Source: Bacteroidales bacterium UBA4070 (lineage in GTDB: Bacteria; Bacteroidota; Bacteroidia; Bacteroidales; VadinHA17). Taken from it: a DNA stretch of 64,000 bases. Shown here one piece after another: positions 44,634-53,990 of this stretch. The notes beneath the pieces are model-generated. The model did not search any database, was not told where the DNA came from, and was given only the letters and a program-made list of their open reading frames with translations. The stretch lies in assembly GCA_002383485.1 (NCBI GenBank), contig DFYY01000029.1, positions 62,001 through 126,000 of the forward strand, in the 5' to 3' direction. The position numbers and the translations under genes are program-made. Each line of letters starts with the position of its first letter. Positions within the stretch are counted from its first letter, which is position 1.

Positions 44634-46727
44634 ATGAAAAAACTTTTCATCATGCTTTTAATCATCTCAACGGGAGCAGTCTCCTGCAAGAAGGAGACCT
44701 GCGAGAACCCGTTTTACTGCGATTGGGACACACCCTTTGAGGTGCCGCCCTTTGATCAGATCAAATTTGAACATTTCAAACCGGCCTTCCTGAAAGGCAT
44801 GGAGGAGGAAATGGCAGAGGTCAATGCCATCATCAACAATACTGAAGAGCCCACCTTCGACAATACGATAAGGGCGATGCAGTTTACCGGCGAATTGTTG
44901 ACAAAGGTTCAGCGCGCATGGGGGCCTCTCTCCGGTGCAAACACCAATGACTCCATCCAGGCCCTTTCAAGAGAGATGTCGCCTCTATTTTCAAAACACA
45001 GGGATGATATCTCACTGAATGAGAAACTGTTTGAGAGAGTCAAATCAGTTTATGAGAATCGTGATAAGTTCAATCTCACTCCTGAGGAAAGCAAGCTGCT
45101 TGAAGACCAGTACCTGGGATTTATCCGGAACGGTATCGGCCTCTCACCGGAGGACAAGGATAAGCTGCGCAAGCTCAACAGTGAACTCTCCCTCCTGGGT
45201 GTAAAATTCGGTGAAAACCTGCTGGCTGAGACAAATGGCTTCACACTTGTTATTGATAACGAAGCTGATCTTTCAGGTCTCCCGGAAGGTATCAGGGCAC
45301 AGGCTGCCGAGGCCGCAAAGGCAAAGGGAATGGAAGGAAAATGGCTTTTCACCCTTCAGGCTCCGAGTTATTTTCCGTTCATGACCTATGCTGACAACAG
45401 GGCTCTCAGGGAGAAGATGTTCCGGGGCTACATGATGCGTGGCAACAACGGCAATGAACGTGACAATAACAAGATACTTGCTGATATTATCAGGCTGCGT
45501 GTTGAAAAAGCCAGGCTTCTCGGTTACGAGAGTCATGCGGACTATGTGCTTGAGCGCAACATGGCAAAGGAACCCGAGACAGTGCTTAATTTCCTTGCAC
45601 AGATATGGGAAGCCGCCCTGCCGGTGGCAAAGGCAGAGGCTGCAGCACAACAGGAACTGATTGACAGGGAAGGGGGCAATTTCAAGCTCGAGCCGTGGGA
45701 CTGGTTCTATTACACCGAAAAGATCCGCAAGGAGAAGTATGATCTCAGTGACGAAGAGACAAAGCCCTATTTTTCAGCCAAAAACGTCACTGAAGGCATG
45801 TTCTATGTTGCCAATAAACTCTATGGACTGGAGTTCAGTGAGCGTAATGATATTCCGCTGTATCATCCTGACGTAAAAACGTTTGAGGTAAAGCGTGACA
45901 ACAAGCATGTCGGCATCCTCATGATTGACTACCACCCGAGGGCTTCCAAGAGGGGCGGTGCATGGTGCAGCGGCATCAGGCCGCAGAGGCTTGACGAGGA
46001 CGGCACATTCGTAACGCCGCTTGTCAGCATGGTTACCAACTTCACTCCTCCTTCGGGTGACACGCCGTCACTGCTCACCCCTGACGAAGCAAGCACCCTC
46101 TTCCATGAGTTTGGCCATGCCCTGCACAACCTGCTTTCAAACACTGAATATACCAGTGGCGTATCACGAGATTTTGTGGAGCTTCCCTCCCAGATTATGG
46201 AGCACTGGGTATTCGAACCAGAGGTTCTCAAGGTATACGCAAAGCATTACCAGACCGGCGAGGTCATTCCTGACGCACTCATAGAAAAGATAGAGAAGGC
46301 AGGCAAGTTCAACCAGGGCTTCACCACCGTGGAGTACCTGGCAGCCTCCTCACTTGACATGGAATATCATTCACTGACCGAGCCGGTTGAGATCAACATC
46401 GGTGAGTTTGAGAAGCAAGCCATGGAGAAATACGGCCTCATCAGCGAGATCATCCCACGCTACAGGTCCACTTACTTCAATCATATCATCGGCGGCTATT
46501 CAGCAGGTTACTACAGCTATATCTGGTGTGAGCAGCTCGATGCCGATGCTTTCAAGGCTTTCAGGGAGACAGGTGACATCTTCAACAGGGAGGTTGCCGC
46601 GCGTTTCGAGAATGAGATCCTCTCACGCAAGGGATCAAGGGACGAGCTGGAGATGTGGATAGCCTTCAGGGGTCGTGAACCGGGTATTGAAGCCCTTCTG
46701 GAAAACAGGGGCTTTATCAGCCAGTAG
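44634..46727 (+). CDS. M3 family peptidyl-dipeptidase (Dcp-like) lipoprotein
   Basis: The 697-aa zinc peptidase has the HExxH site FHEFGHALHNLLS with third ligand Glu in FVELPSQIMEHW. N-terminal helix MKKLFIMLLIISTGAVSC ends in a lipobox Cys, so it is a lipoprotein facing the periplasm. The long helical N-lobe (PFDQIKFEHFKPAFLKGMEEEM) and SGIRPQRLDEDG/GGYSAGYYSYIWCEQLDADAF C-terminal block fit Dcp rather than oligopeptidase A. It removes C-terminal dipeptides from peptides. The 7TM kinase begins 3-15 bp after its stop. Confidence 0.93.
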   Translation: MKKLFIMLLIISTGAVSCKKETCENPFYCDWDTPFEVPPFDQIKFEHFKPAFLKGMEEEMAEVNAIINNTEEPTFDNTIRAMQFTGELLTKVQRAWGPLSGANTNDSIQALSREMSPLFSKHRDDISLNEKLFERVKSVYENRDKFNLTPEESKLLEDQYLGFIRNGIGLSPEDKDKLRKLNSELSLLGVKFGENLLAETNGFTLVIDNEADLSGLPEGIRAQAAEAAKAKGMEGKWLFTLQAPSYFPFMTYADNRALREKMFRGYMMRGNNGNERDNNKILADIIRLRVEKARLLGYESHADYVLERNMAKEPETVLNFLAQIWEAALPVAKAEAAAQQELIDREGGNFKLEPWDWFYYTEKIRKEKYDLSDEETKPYFSAKNVTEGMFYVANKLYGLEFSERNDIPLYHPDVKTFEVKRDNKHVGILMIDYHPRASKRGGAWCSGIRPQRLDEDGTFVTPLVSMVTNFTPPSGDTPSLLTPDEASTLFHEFGHALHNLLSNTEYTSGVSRDFVELPSQIMEHWVFEPEVLKVYAKHYQTGEVIPDALIEKIEKAGKFNQGFTTVEYLAASSLDMEYHSLTEPVEINIGEFEKQAMEKYGLISEIIPRYRSTYFNHIIGGYSAGYYSYIWCEQLDADAFKAFRETGDIFNREVAARFENEILSRKGSRDELEMWIAFRGREPGIEALLENRGFISQ

Positions 46728-46730
46728 AAA

Positions 46731-48839
46731 ATGTTTGCCGGGATGGATGTGCAACGCAAAGCCCTCCTTTCCCTGCTGATTCTTATCCTGGGATCAGGCA
46801 TTGCCTCAGGCGTCACCTCAAGAGTGGAAAAGGGCGTGCTTGATCTCAGGCATATCGAGCAGGGAGATGAGTTTTCCGTAAAGATGAATGGGGAATGGGA
46901 GTTCTATTATGGTACATTCATCTATGGCATCCCCGGACGGATAATTGACACCCTCACCCCTGACTGTTATGGCAAAGTACCCGGATACTGGAGTGATTAC
47001 ACTGTTGACGGTCAGCGCATGCCGCGATTCGGGTATGGCACCTACAGGGCTCTGATACTTCTCCCTTCCGGGTACCGTGACCGGATGGGATTTGACATGC
47101 CGGTCTTCGATACATCATATGAGATAACCATCAACGGAGTAACCCTTGCGAGAAACGGCACACCGTCACGCAGCAGAGCAGAATCCATTCCTGCATACGA
47201 TCCTCTCTTCTTCAGCTATGTACCGGCAAAAGATACCCTGGAACTCCTTATCAGGGTCTCCAATTGGGAGCACCGCCGCGGCGGATTCTGGATGCCACTC
47301 AAAACCGGTACTTTTCATACAATACAATCTGACTTTGCCGACAAGTGGTTCATCTCCATAGCAGTGACAGGGATGCTCTTTGCCTCTTTTCTCTTTTTCC
47401 TGATATTTTACCTGCTTGACAGGAGAGACACAAAGTTGCTTTTGTTCTCAATACTGGTCCTCTGCCTGGCACTGCGCCCGTTTCTGTCTGCCCCGTATCT
47501 GGTGACTATAGTCGATGTCAGAAACTGGCACCTGATCATCAGAGGCGAGTACCTTATACTCTGCTTCATGATCACCTCCGGTGCATGGCTGTCATATATG
47601 ATCTACCCTGCCCGATGGTTCAGAATACTCTCTTCAGCCCTGAACATAGCTTGTCTCGCAATTGTCACGGCAGTGATACTTCTTCCTGTCCATCTGTTCT
47701 CCTATTCGGTGTGGATTGTTCAGTCGGCAGCACTGATCCTGCTGATATACACAGTCATGATGAGCATTCGTGGCATTGCACGTGGCAACAGGACAGACAT
47801 ACTCTACCTGGTTGCCTTCCTTGCAATCACCGTGGGTGTTGTATCTGACATATTGTTCTCCAACGCGCTGGAGGAGAACCAGCAGCATTACATTCTTTCA
47901 TTCTTCATGCTGGTATTTGTCTTCATCCAGGCTACCCTGCTGATACGTGACTGGGTTGGGCGCGGGAAAGAGCGTGAGAAACTGGCTGTACAGCTGGAGG
48001 AGCTCAACCGTGACCTTGAGAACAGGGTCACAAGACGAACCGCAGAGTTGCATGAGAGAACGGAAGAACTTAACGCCCGGAATGAGCAGATCGCCCGGCA
48101 GAACAGGAAACTGTCAGAAACCATAAGCCTCAAGAACAAGATATTCTCAGTCATCGCCCATGACCTGAGAAGCCCGGTGGTCAATATCCTCTATACAATG
48201 CATATGTTAAAGGAGGAGGAATTCCGCGACAGGACAGAATCGATGGCTGACTCGTGCATACAGTATTCGCAACAGCTGATCAGCCTGCTTGAGAACATGC
48301 TGGTATGGGGAAGAGGACAGGAAGAGATGATCCGTTATTCACCGGCGGAGAATGACCTGGCAGACATCATACTGACCAATATCAGCATTCTTAAGGACGG
48401 CGCTGACAGGAAGAAGATAACACTGCACTTCTCCCAGATAGGAAGGTCCAAAGGCTGGTTCGACAGGGACCTGGCTGACATTATCATCAGGAATCTGCTG
48501 TCAAATGCAATTAAGTACACCGACCACGGTGGAAAGGTCAACATCCTGGTAAAGTCACAGGAAGAGCAAGGCGACCCGCTGACGGTTAAGATATGCGACA
48601 ACGGCGTAGGCATCAGCCCTGAACGTCAGAAGAGGCTTTTCACCGGAGATGAAATAGAATCAACACCCGGCACCGATTCGGAAAAGGGAACGGGTATTGG
48701 CCTGAAACTCGTGCATGAGCTGGTGACACTCAGCAACGGAACATTAACGGTAGAGAGTGCTCCCGGCAGCGGCAGCTGCTTCACGGTTATATTTCCAGGG
48801 TTTGGCCAGGGGAAAAAGGGCAGAGACTTTCTGATTTAA
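46731..48839 (+). CDS. 7TM (7TMR-DISM) sensor histidine kinase
   Basis: The 702-aa kinase has a signal peptide (LLSLLILILGSGIASG), an extracellular jellyroll 7TMR-DISMED2-like domain (about 40-195: VKMNGEWEFYYGTF, GYGTYRALILLPSG), seven membrane helices (about 204-405), a coiled coil (about 415-465) and the kinase core: H-box VIAHDLRSPVVNILYTM, N-box NLLSNAIKYTDHGG, CDNGVGIS and GTGIGLKLV. The periplasmic domain resembles a carbohydrate-binding fold. ATG at 46743 (MDVQRK) is an alternative start. Its stop overlaps the convergent hcpR-like gene by 4 bp; no partner regulator lies next to it. Confidence 0.9.
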   Translation: MFAGMDVQRKALLSLLILILGSGIASGVTSRVEKGVLDLRHIEQGDEFSVKMNGEWEFYYGTFIYGIPGRIIDTLTPDCYGKVPGYWSDYTVDGQRMPRFGYGTYRALILLPSGYRDRMGFDMPVFDTSYEITINGVTLARNGTPSRSRAESIPAYDPLFFSYVPAKDTLELLIRVSNWEHRRGGFWMPLKTGTFHTIQSDFADKWFISIAVTGMLFASFLFFLIFYLLDRRDTKLLLFSILVLCLALRPFLSAPYLVTIVDVRNWHLIIRGEYLILCFMITSGAWLSYMIYPARWFRILSSALNIACLAIVTAVILLPVHLFSYSVWIVQSAALILLIYTVMMSIRGIARGNRTDILYLVAFLAITVGVVSDILFSNALEENQQHYILSFFMLVFVFIQATLLIRDWVGRGKEREKLAVQLEELNRDLENRVTRRTAELHERTEELNARNEQIARQNRKLSETISLKNKIFSVIAHDLRSPVVNILYTMHMLKEEEFRDRTESMADSCIQYSQQLISLLENMLVWGRGQEEMIRYSPAENDLADIILTNISILKDGADRKKITLHFSQIGRSKGWFDRDLADIIIRNLLSNAIKYTDHGGKVNILVKSQEEQGDPLTVKICDNGVGISPERQKRLFTGDEIESTPGTDSEKGTGIGLKLVHELVTLSNGTLTVESAPGSGSCFTVIFPGFGQGKKGRDFLI

Positions 48840-49507
48840 CCTTCAAAAAGCCGCGAAAGGCCCTTCAGATCATTCAGCCTGATCTCCCGTCGGTCAACTT
48901 TTATCAGTCCATCATGTTCCATCTCGCTTATTACCCTGGCAAGTGATGGACGCGTGACTCCGAAATAATCAGCCATCTCCTGCTGGGTGCGGTCAATGAC
49001 CACCCTTCCAGATGCCGCACCCGGAAGGGATGCGAGATAGTGGGCAAACTTCCCCTTGATAGTATGGAAGGAGTGAAACCTGAGTCGATCCGAAAGAAAC
49101 TGTGCCTTGGTGCAGATAAAAGCCAGGTAATTTGAAAGAATCCGGCTGTCTCCTGACATCAGCATCAGGTAATCCCTCTTATCTATTATCAGAAGCTCCG
49201 AATCAACATTAGCCGTCACATTGACAGGGTACCTGGCACCGGCGCCGAAAAGAAGTGCCGCAGCCAGGCCTTGCGGAGGATTCATATCCTCAATCTTCAT
49301 CGTACGCCCTGACAAATCTGTCATCTCACCCCTGAAACTACCCGACAGGACTACCATAAGAGATGATATCTCCTCTCCTGCCTGTGCGGCAATGGCACCG
49401 GCATGAAAAAACCGGACTCTGAAATTCACTGCCTTCAGCAGGTCTTCCAATTCCTGGTCGCTAAGCCCTTTGAACAGGGGTGAATTGATGAGTACCGGAA
49501 ATCGCAT
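48836..49507 (-). CDS. hcpR: Crp/Fnr-family regulator, HcpR-like
   Basis: The 223-aa regulator has an N-terminal cyclic-nucleotide-type barrel (about 10-125: GAIAAQAGEEISSLMVVLSGSFRGE, LLFGAGARYPVNVTANVDSELLIID) and a winged helix (about 145-215: RTQQEMADYFGVTRPSLARVISEMEHDGLI). No N-terminal Fe-S Cys cluster as in Fnr. It is divergent from a ferredoxin and hcp, with a TGTAA-N6-TTACA palindrome between. In Porphyromonas gingivalis HcpR, of the same family, activates hcp in response to nitrosative stress. The name rests on this context. Confidence 0.82.
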   Translation of the reverse strand: MRFPVLINSPLFKGLSDQELEDLLKAVNFRVRFFHAGAIAAQAGEEISSLMVVLSGSFRGEMTDLSGRTMKIEDMNPPQGLAAALLFGAGARYPVNVTANVDSELLIIDKRDYLMLMSGDSRILSNYLAFICTKAQFLSDRLRFHSFHTIKGKFAHYLASLPGAASGRVVIDRTQQEMADYFGVTRPSLARVISEMEHDGLIKVDRREIRLNDLKGLSRLFEG

Positions 49508-49544
49508 CCCTTTTTTTGCTTGAAATTAGAAAAAAATCCTAAAT

Positions 49545-49560
49545 TGTAACATATATTACA
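49545..49560. promoter_or_regulatory. HcpR-type operator palindrome
   Basis: TGTAACATATATTACA is an inverted repeat (TGTAA-N6-TTACA) of the Crp/Fnr type. It is centred about 42 bp before the start predicted from the -7 element at 49582, the position for a class II activator, and that promoter lacks a -33 element. It also lies 38 bp upstream of the regulator's own ATG. Confidence 0.72.
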
Positions 49561-49581
49561 GACTGCCGCCTTAAAGGAGGG

Positions 49582-49589
49582 TACCTTTG
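49582..49589 (+). promoter_or_regulatory. -7 element of the ferredoxin-hcp operon
   Basis: TACCTTTG fits TAnnTTTG. No TTTG lies 19-21 nt upstream, so activation from the adjacent palindrome is likely needed. Transcription probably starts near 49595, 18 nt before the ATG at 49613, with AAGGAGAGAAG as a possible ribosome site. Confidence 0.6.
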
Positions 49590-49612
49590 CTCCAGAAAAC
49601 AAGGAGAGAAGA

Positions 49613-50599
49613 ATGCTGAGAGACATTATAAAGATAGACGAGGAGAGGTGTAACGGATGTGGTCTTTGTGTTCCTAACTGTCACGAGGGAGCTCTCCAGG
49701 TCATTGACGGAAAGGTAAGGCTGGTTTCGGAGCTGATATGTGACGGACTGGGTGCCTGCATCGGGTACTGCCCCGAGGGAGCTATTACCATAGAGAAGCG
49801 TGAGGCAGAACCTTATGATGAGATAGCTGTCATAGGCGATATGGTGAAGAAGGGCGCCAATACAGTCATTGCCCATCTGAGACATCTGAAGGATCATCAT
49901 GAGTACGGATATCTTGAAGAGGGCACTGCCTGGCTGGAGGTTCACAGTAACGAGCTCTCATTCAGCGTTGATAAGGTCCTCGCAGCTATCATCGGCCCCA
50001 AAGTGAAGGAAGCTGGCGCTGCTGTGGTAACGGCTGCTGCAGGCATCAGTGTTGCACCTGTGGCAAACCATGGACATAGTGCCCACCCAGGAAATAATGG
50101 GCATGGTGCGCATGACAGTATTCACCTTCATCAGGGTGGCAGTTGCCCGGGCAGCGCAGAACGAATCATGGCGCCGGAACCCGACTTTACAGCAGGAACA
50201 GCCGTGGCCGAGGGACCGTCACAGCTGACCCACTGGCCTGTTCAGTTGCACCTGGTAAATCCCGACTCACCTGTTTACAGGGGTGCAGACCTGCTGCTGG
50301 CAGCTGACTGTGTGGCCTTCTCACTCGGCTCATTCCACAGCCGTTTCCTGAAAGGGAAAGCGCTGGCCATTGCCTGTCCTAAACTCGATCACGGTACTGA
50401 GACCTACATTGAAAAACTGGCTGTCATGATTGAAACGGCAAAAGTAAATACTGTAACCGTGATGATGATGGAGGTACCATGCTGCGGGGGACTGATGCAG
50501 ATGGTGCTCACAGCTGTTGCCAGGGTGACCAGGAAGGTGCCCGTGAAGGCTTTGATTGTCAGTATAGACGGGAAAATACTTCAGGAAAATTGGATATAA
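49613..50599 (+). CDS. Ferredoxin-domain protein paired with Hcp
   Basis: The 328-aa protein begins with two [4Fe-4S]-type motifs: CNGCGLCVPNC and CDGLGACIGYCPEGA (the second with the CDGLGxC spacing usual in this group). A His-rich linker (about 152-175) links to a C-terminal domain (about 200-328) with ACPKLDHGTETYIEKLAVMI and MEVPCCGGLMQM. It sits 42 bp before hcp and shares its promoter, so it probably delivers electrons to Hcp, a job done by Hcr in enteric bacteria. The C-terminal domain is not assigned to a known fold. Confidence 0.82.
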   Translation: MLRDIIKIDEERCNGCGLCVPNCHEGALQVIDGKVRLVSELICDGLGACIGYCPEGAITIEKREAEPYDEIAVIGDMVKKGANTVIAHLRHLKDHHEYGYLEEGTAWLEVHSNELSFSVDKVLAAIIGPKVKEAGAAVVTAAAGISVAPVANHGHSAHPGNNGHGAHDSIHLHQGGSCPGSAERIMAPEPDFTAGTAVAEGPSQLTHWPVQLHLVNPDSPVYRGADLLLAADCVAFSLGSFHSRFLKGKALAIACPKLDHGTETYIEKLAVMIETAKVNTVTVMMMEVPCCGGLMQMVLTAVARVTRKVPVKALIVSIDGKILQENWI

Positions 50600-50641
50600 C
50601 ACAAGCATAATTACATATTACAAACCAAAAAAAATACAGAG

Positions 50642-52288
50642 ATGAGCATGTTTTGTTACCAGTGCCAGGAAACGGCAAAAGGAACCGGATGCGTCGTAAA
50701 GGGCGTATGCGGCAAGACTGACGATGTTGCGCAGATGCAGGATCTGCTGGTGTGGGTGGCCAGGGGGATTTCAATCCTTGGAACCATTGCACGCCGGAAT
50801 CACTATTCAAATGCAAAGGTTGACCGCTACGTGCAGGAGGCTCTATTCACCACCATCACCAACGCCAACTTCGACAATGAAAAGATTATTGAGAAGGTCC
50901 GTGAAGGCATTGCCCTCAGGGACAGGTTTGCCGGTGAGATGAAGGCAAAGGGTATTGCCATCCCGGCAGACCTTCATGAGAGTGTCACCTGGAAGCCCTC
51001 AGATGACGCGGAGATGGTTTCAAAAGCCGCCACCGTGGGGGTTCTCACAACCACCGACGAGGATATCCGTTCGCTCCGCGAACTGACAATCTACGGAGTC
51101 AAGGGTATAGCTGCCTATGCAGAGCATGCAGGAAACCTGGGATACAACAGTGACACTGTCGACGCCTTCATTCAGAAGGCTATGGCTGCCACAACCAATG
51201 ATTCACTCAGTGCCGATGAGCTTGTGGCCCTTGTTCTTGAGACCGGCAAGCACGGAGTTGAGGTGATGGCACTGCTTGACAAGGCCAACACCACATCCTA
51301 TGGCAATCCGGAGATCACCGAGGTGAACATCGGGGTACAGAACAACCCTGCCATCCTCATCAGCGGACACGACATGAAGGACATGGAGGAGCTTCTACGC
51401 CAGACCGAAGGTACAGGTGTAGACGTTTACACACACAGTGAGATGCTTCCCGCAAATTACTACCCCGCATTCAAGAAGTACAGCCACTTCGTCGGAAACT
51501 ATGGTAACTCATGGTGGAAACAGACCACCGAGTTCGAGTCGTTCAACGGCCCGGTTCTTTTCACCACCAACTGCATCGTCCCGCTTCGCGACAGCTACCG
51601 TGACCGCGTCTACACTACCGGTTCGTCAGGCTATCCCGGCTGCCCGCATATTCCGGACAGGGAGCCCGGCAAGGAGAAGGACTTTTCTGTTATCATCGGG
51701 CATGCAAAGAGGTGCAAACCTCCGGTAGGTATAGAGGAAGGTTCCATCGTGGGAGGTTTTGCCCACAACCAGGTTATTAAACTCGCCGACAAGATTGTAG
51801 AAGCAGTAAAGAGCGGTGCAATCCGCAAGTTCTTTGTGATGGGCGGATGTGACGGACGCATGAAGAGCCGCGAATACTACACCGAGTTTGCACAGAAGCT
51901 GCCGAAGGACACTGTTATCCTCACGGCAGGCTGCGCCAAGTACCGCTACAACAAGCTCAAGCTTGGTGACATCAACGGCATTCCGCGTGTTCTCGACGCC
52001 GGTCAGTGCAATGATTCATATTCGCTGGCAGTAATCGCCCTGACCCTCAAGGAGGTGTTTGGAAAGAATGACATCAATGAGCTGCCAATCGCATACAACA
52101 TTGCATGGTATGAGCAGAAGGCTGTCATCGTCCTCCTGGCACTGCTCTACCTGGGGATCAAAAATATCCATCTTGGTCCCACACTGCCCGGATTCCTTTC
52201 ACCCAATGTCGTTAAGGTACTGGTGGAGAAATTCGGTATCGCAGGTATCACCACTCCCGATGAGGATATGAAAATCCTGCTCAATTAG
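50642..52288 (+). CDS. hcp: Hydroxylamine reductase / hybrid cluster protein Hcp
   Basis: Hcp reduces NO (and hydroxylamine in vitro) and is induced by nitrosative stress. The 548-aa, class I-type protein opens with [17 protein letters not shown], giving the N-terminal cluster Cys set (CX2C...CX6-8C, then VCGK). Hybrid-cluster ligands appear in INISGHD-like [17 protein letters not shown] (Cys), SGYPGCPHI (Cys), [10 protein letters not shown] (Cys) and the following [16 protein letters not shown] (Cys). A terminator follows at 52309. It is controlled with the ferredoxin by the palindrome at 49545. Confidence 0.96.
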   Translation: MSMFCYQCQETAKGTGCVVKGVCGKTDDVAQMQDLLVWVARGISILGTIARRNHYSNAKVDRYVQEALFTTITNANFDNEKIIEKVREGIALRDRFAGEMKAKGIAIPADLHESVTWKPSDDAEMVSKAATVGVLTTTDEDIRSLRELTIYGVKGIAAYAEHAGNLGYNSDTVDAFIQKAMAATTNDSLSADELVALVLETGKHGVEVMALLDKANTTSYGNPEITEVNIGVQNNPAILISGHDMKDMEELLRQTEGTGVDVYTHSEMLPANYYPAFKKYSHFVGNYGNSWWKQTTEFESFNGPVLFTTNCIVPLRDSYRDRVYTTGSSGYPGCPHIPDREPGKEKDFSVIIGHAKRCKPPVGIEEGSIVGGFAHNQVIKLADKIVEAVKSGAIRKFFVMGGCDGRMKSREYYTEFAQKLPKDTVILTAGCAKYRYNKLKLGDINGIPRVLDAGQCNDSYSLAVIALTLKEVFGKNDINELPIAYNIAWYEQKAVIVLLALLYLGIKNIHLGPTLPGFLSPNVVKVLVEKFGIAGITTPDEDMKILLN

Positions 52289-52308
52289 AAGAAACCCATT
52301 CCATATGA

Positions 52309-52338
52309 AATCGCTCCCGGCACGGGGGCGATTTTTTT
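52309..52338 (+). terminator. Rho-independent terminator after hcp
   Basis: AATCGCTCCCG and CGGGGGCGATT form an 11-bp stem (one G-T pair) with loop GCA, followed by eight T in all. It lies 20 bp past the hcp stop. Confidence 0.92.
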
Positions 52339-52460
52339 TGCCCGGTCAGACAGTAAGAAGTGATATTCTGCACGTTTCCCTTGCTATTGTACATTAAATA
52401 CCTAAATTTATATTATTGATTTAAACAGGGGTCACTCTTTAATTTTTACACCTGATTATC

Positions 52461-53990
52461 ATGAACAGCTCCACATTGACACCAGATGCCGGGGTCATTA
52501 TCGGTTTGGATATAGGGTCCGTTTCCCTGAATACCGTGGTAATAGATGAGAGTTTTACCATTCTGGAAGACTGGTATGATTACGTCCATGGCAGGCCATT
52601 CAATGTGTTATATGACCGGCTGACGAAGGTTCTGCAGAATCACCCCTGCTCATCCATCCGTGGACTGGCGGTAACCGGTGCCGGGGGAAGGCTTGCCACA
52701 GGACTTACAGGCGGATTGTATGTGAATGAGATAATAGCCCAGGCAACATCAGCCTCAAGGTTATTTCCCGATGCCCATACCGCTTGACATGCTTGGCCTG
52801 TCTGCCGCTGACATCTATGACAATTACAGGAACATGTACTGGCCCAACGGGCAGAAAATCATTTCTGCAGCCCGTCATGTCGCCCGCACCGAAGGGCTCT
52901 GGGCAGAAAATACACCTCCTCCAAGGAGTGCTTCCCGATGATATGCACCACCGGCAGCTTCCTGAAGAAACTGATGGAACCGGGCGCTGACCCCTCCAGA
53001 ATGAGCTTCTTCATGCCGGACCACAACGGACCCTGCCGTTTCGGGCAGTATAACCAGTTCCAGAGGATTCTATTTGACAGGCTGGGGTTCAGGGATGCAG
53101 AGCTGGTCACACCATCAAACGACACAGCCTATGCAGACCTTGCCGGCGACAGGAGTGCCCGGTTCAGGATCAACGCATGGAATGGATTCGTGGCATTTGA
53201 TTATATACGAAAGCTTTACCGTGAGATCCGTCCGTACGAGCTCAGCCCCGGAGAGACAGACAGGGTATACATGGCAGCTCTTGACAGAGCTGAAGAATCC
53301 ATTGAAAAAAATAGCAGGGGACTCAGGCAAATACTGGTTGAGACAGCCTCGGAGTTCATGGCTGTGAAGACCGGCAGAAGCCACAGGAAACCCGTCATTG
53401 CAATACTGGGTGAAATCTTCATGCGTGACAATGCCAGATGCAACGGTAATATTGCAAACCGGTTGGAAGCGCTTGGTTCCGAGGTACTTATCGGCCCCTT
53501 CTCCGAATGGATCACCTATTCCACACACCGCTACACGCGTGACAGCAGGTGGAAACATGATATGAGGGGCATGATAAAATCAAAGATACAGGGTATAGGC
53601 CAGGAGGTTATAGTAGATTATCTCCTCAGGGGAATCAAAAGGTACAGTGACACCTCAAAGGATATCAGCCTGCATGAGATACTCAGGCTGAGCAACCGGT
53701 ATGTGAGCGAGTTCTATGACGGTGATCCTCCCATAGCACTTGGCTCCTCGGCAGCTCTGGCTAAACGGGGCGTATCCGGTATAGCCGCCATACTCCCGTT
53801 CACATGCATGCCGGGAACGCTTGTAGCATCCGTCAGTGACTCATTCAGGAAGGATCATGAGAATATCCCTTTCCTGAACATCCCCTACGACGGACAGGAT
53901 ACTGTCTCACTGGAGACCAGGCTGCAGGCCTTTTTCTTCCAGGTCAGGGAGTATGCTGAGGCTCACCAACCAATGTCATCTCATCAATGA
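52461..53990 (+). pseudogene. Decayed 2-hydroxyacyl-CoA dehydratase activase (BadF/HgdC plus DUF2229)
   Basis: The first frame (52461-52787) reads as the ATPase domain start (GLDIGSVSLNTVVID, then GLAVTGAGGRLA) and stops where IGGQD normally follows. Next, pieces of a DUF2229-like domain appear in shifting frames: DMLGLSAADIYDNYRN, then LQPVMSPAPKGSG, then LGRKYTSSKECFPMICTTGSF, followed by an open frame to 53990 with MPDHNGPCRFGQYNQ, AILGEIFMRDNARCN. Intact members run 1,000-1,400 aa; here a large middle part is gone and at least two frameshifts remain. The last 47 bp overlap the convergent DPP gene. A functional stand-alone C-terminal protein is unlikely but possible. Confidence 0.82.

Noticed and set aside
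52784..52990. Separate 68-codon gene between the two activase fragments
   Set aside because: It carries a piece of the broken activase in a shifted frame and has no independent features.
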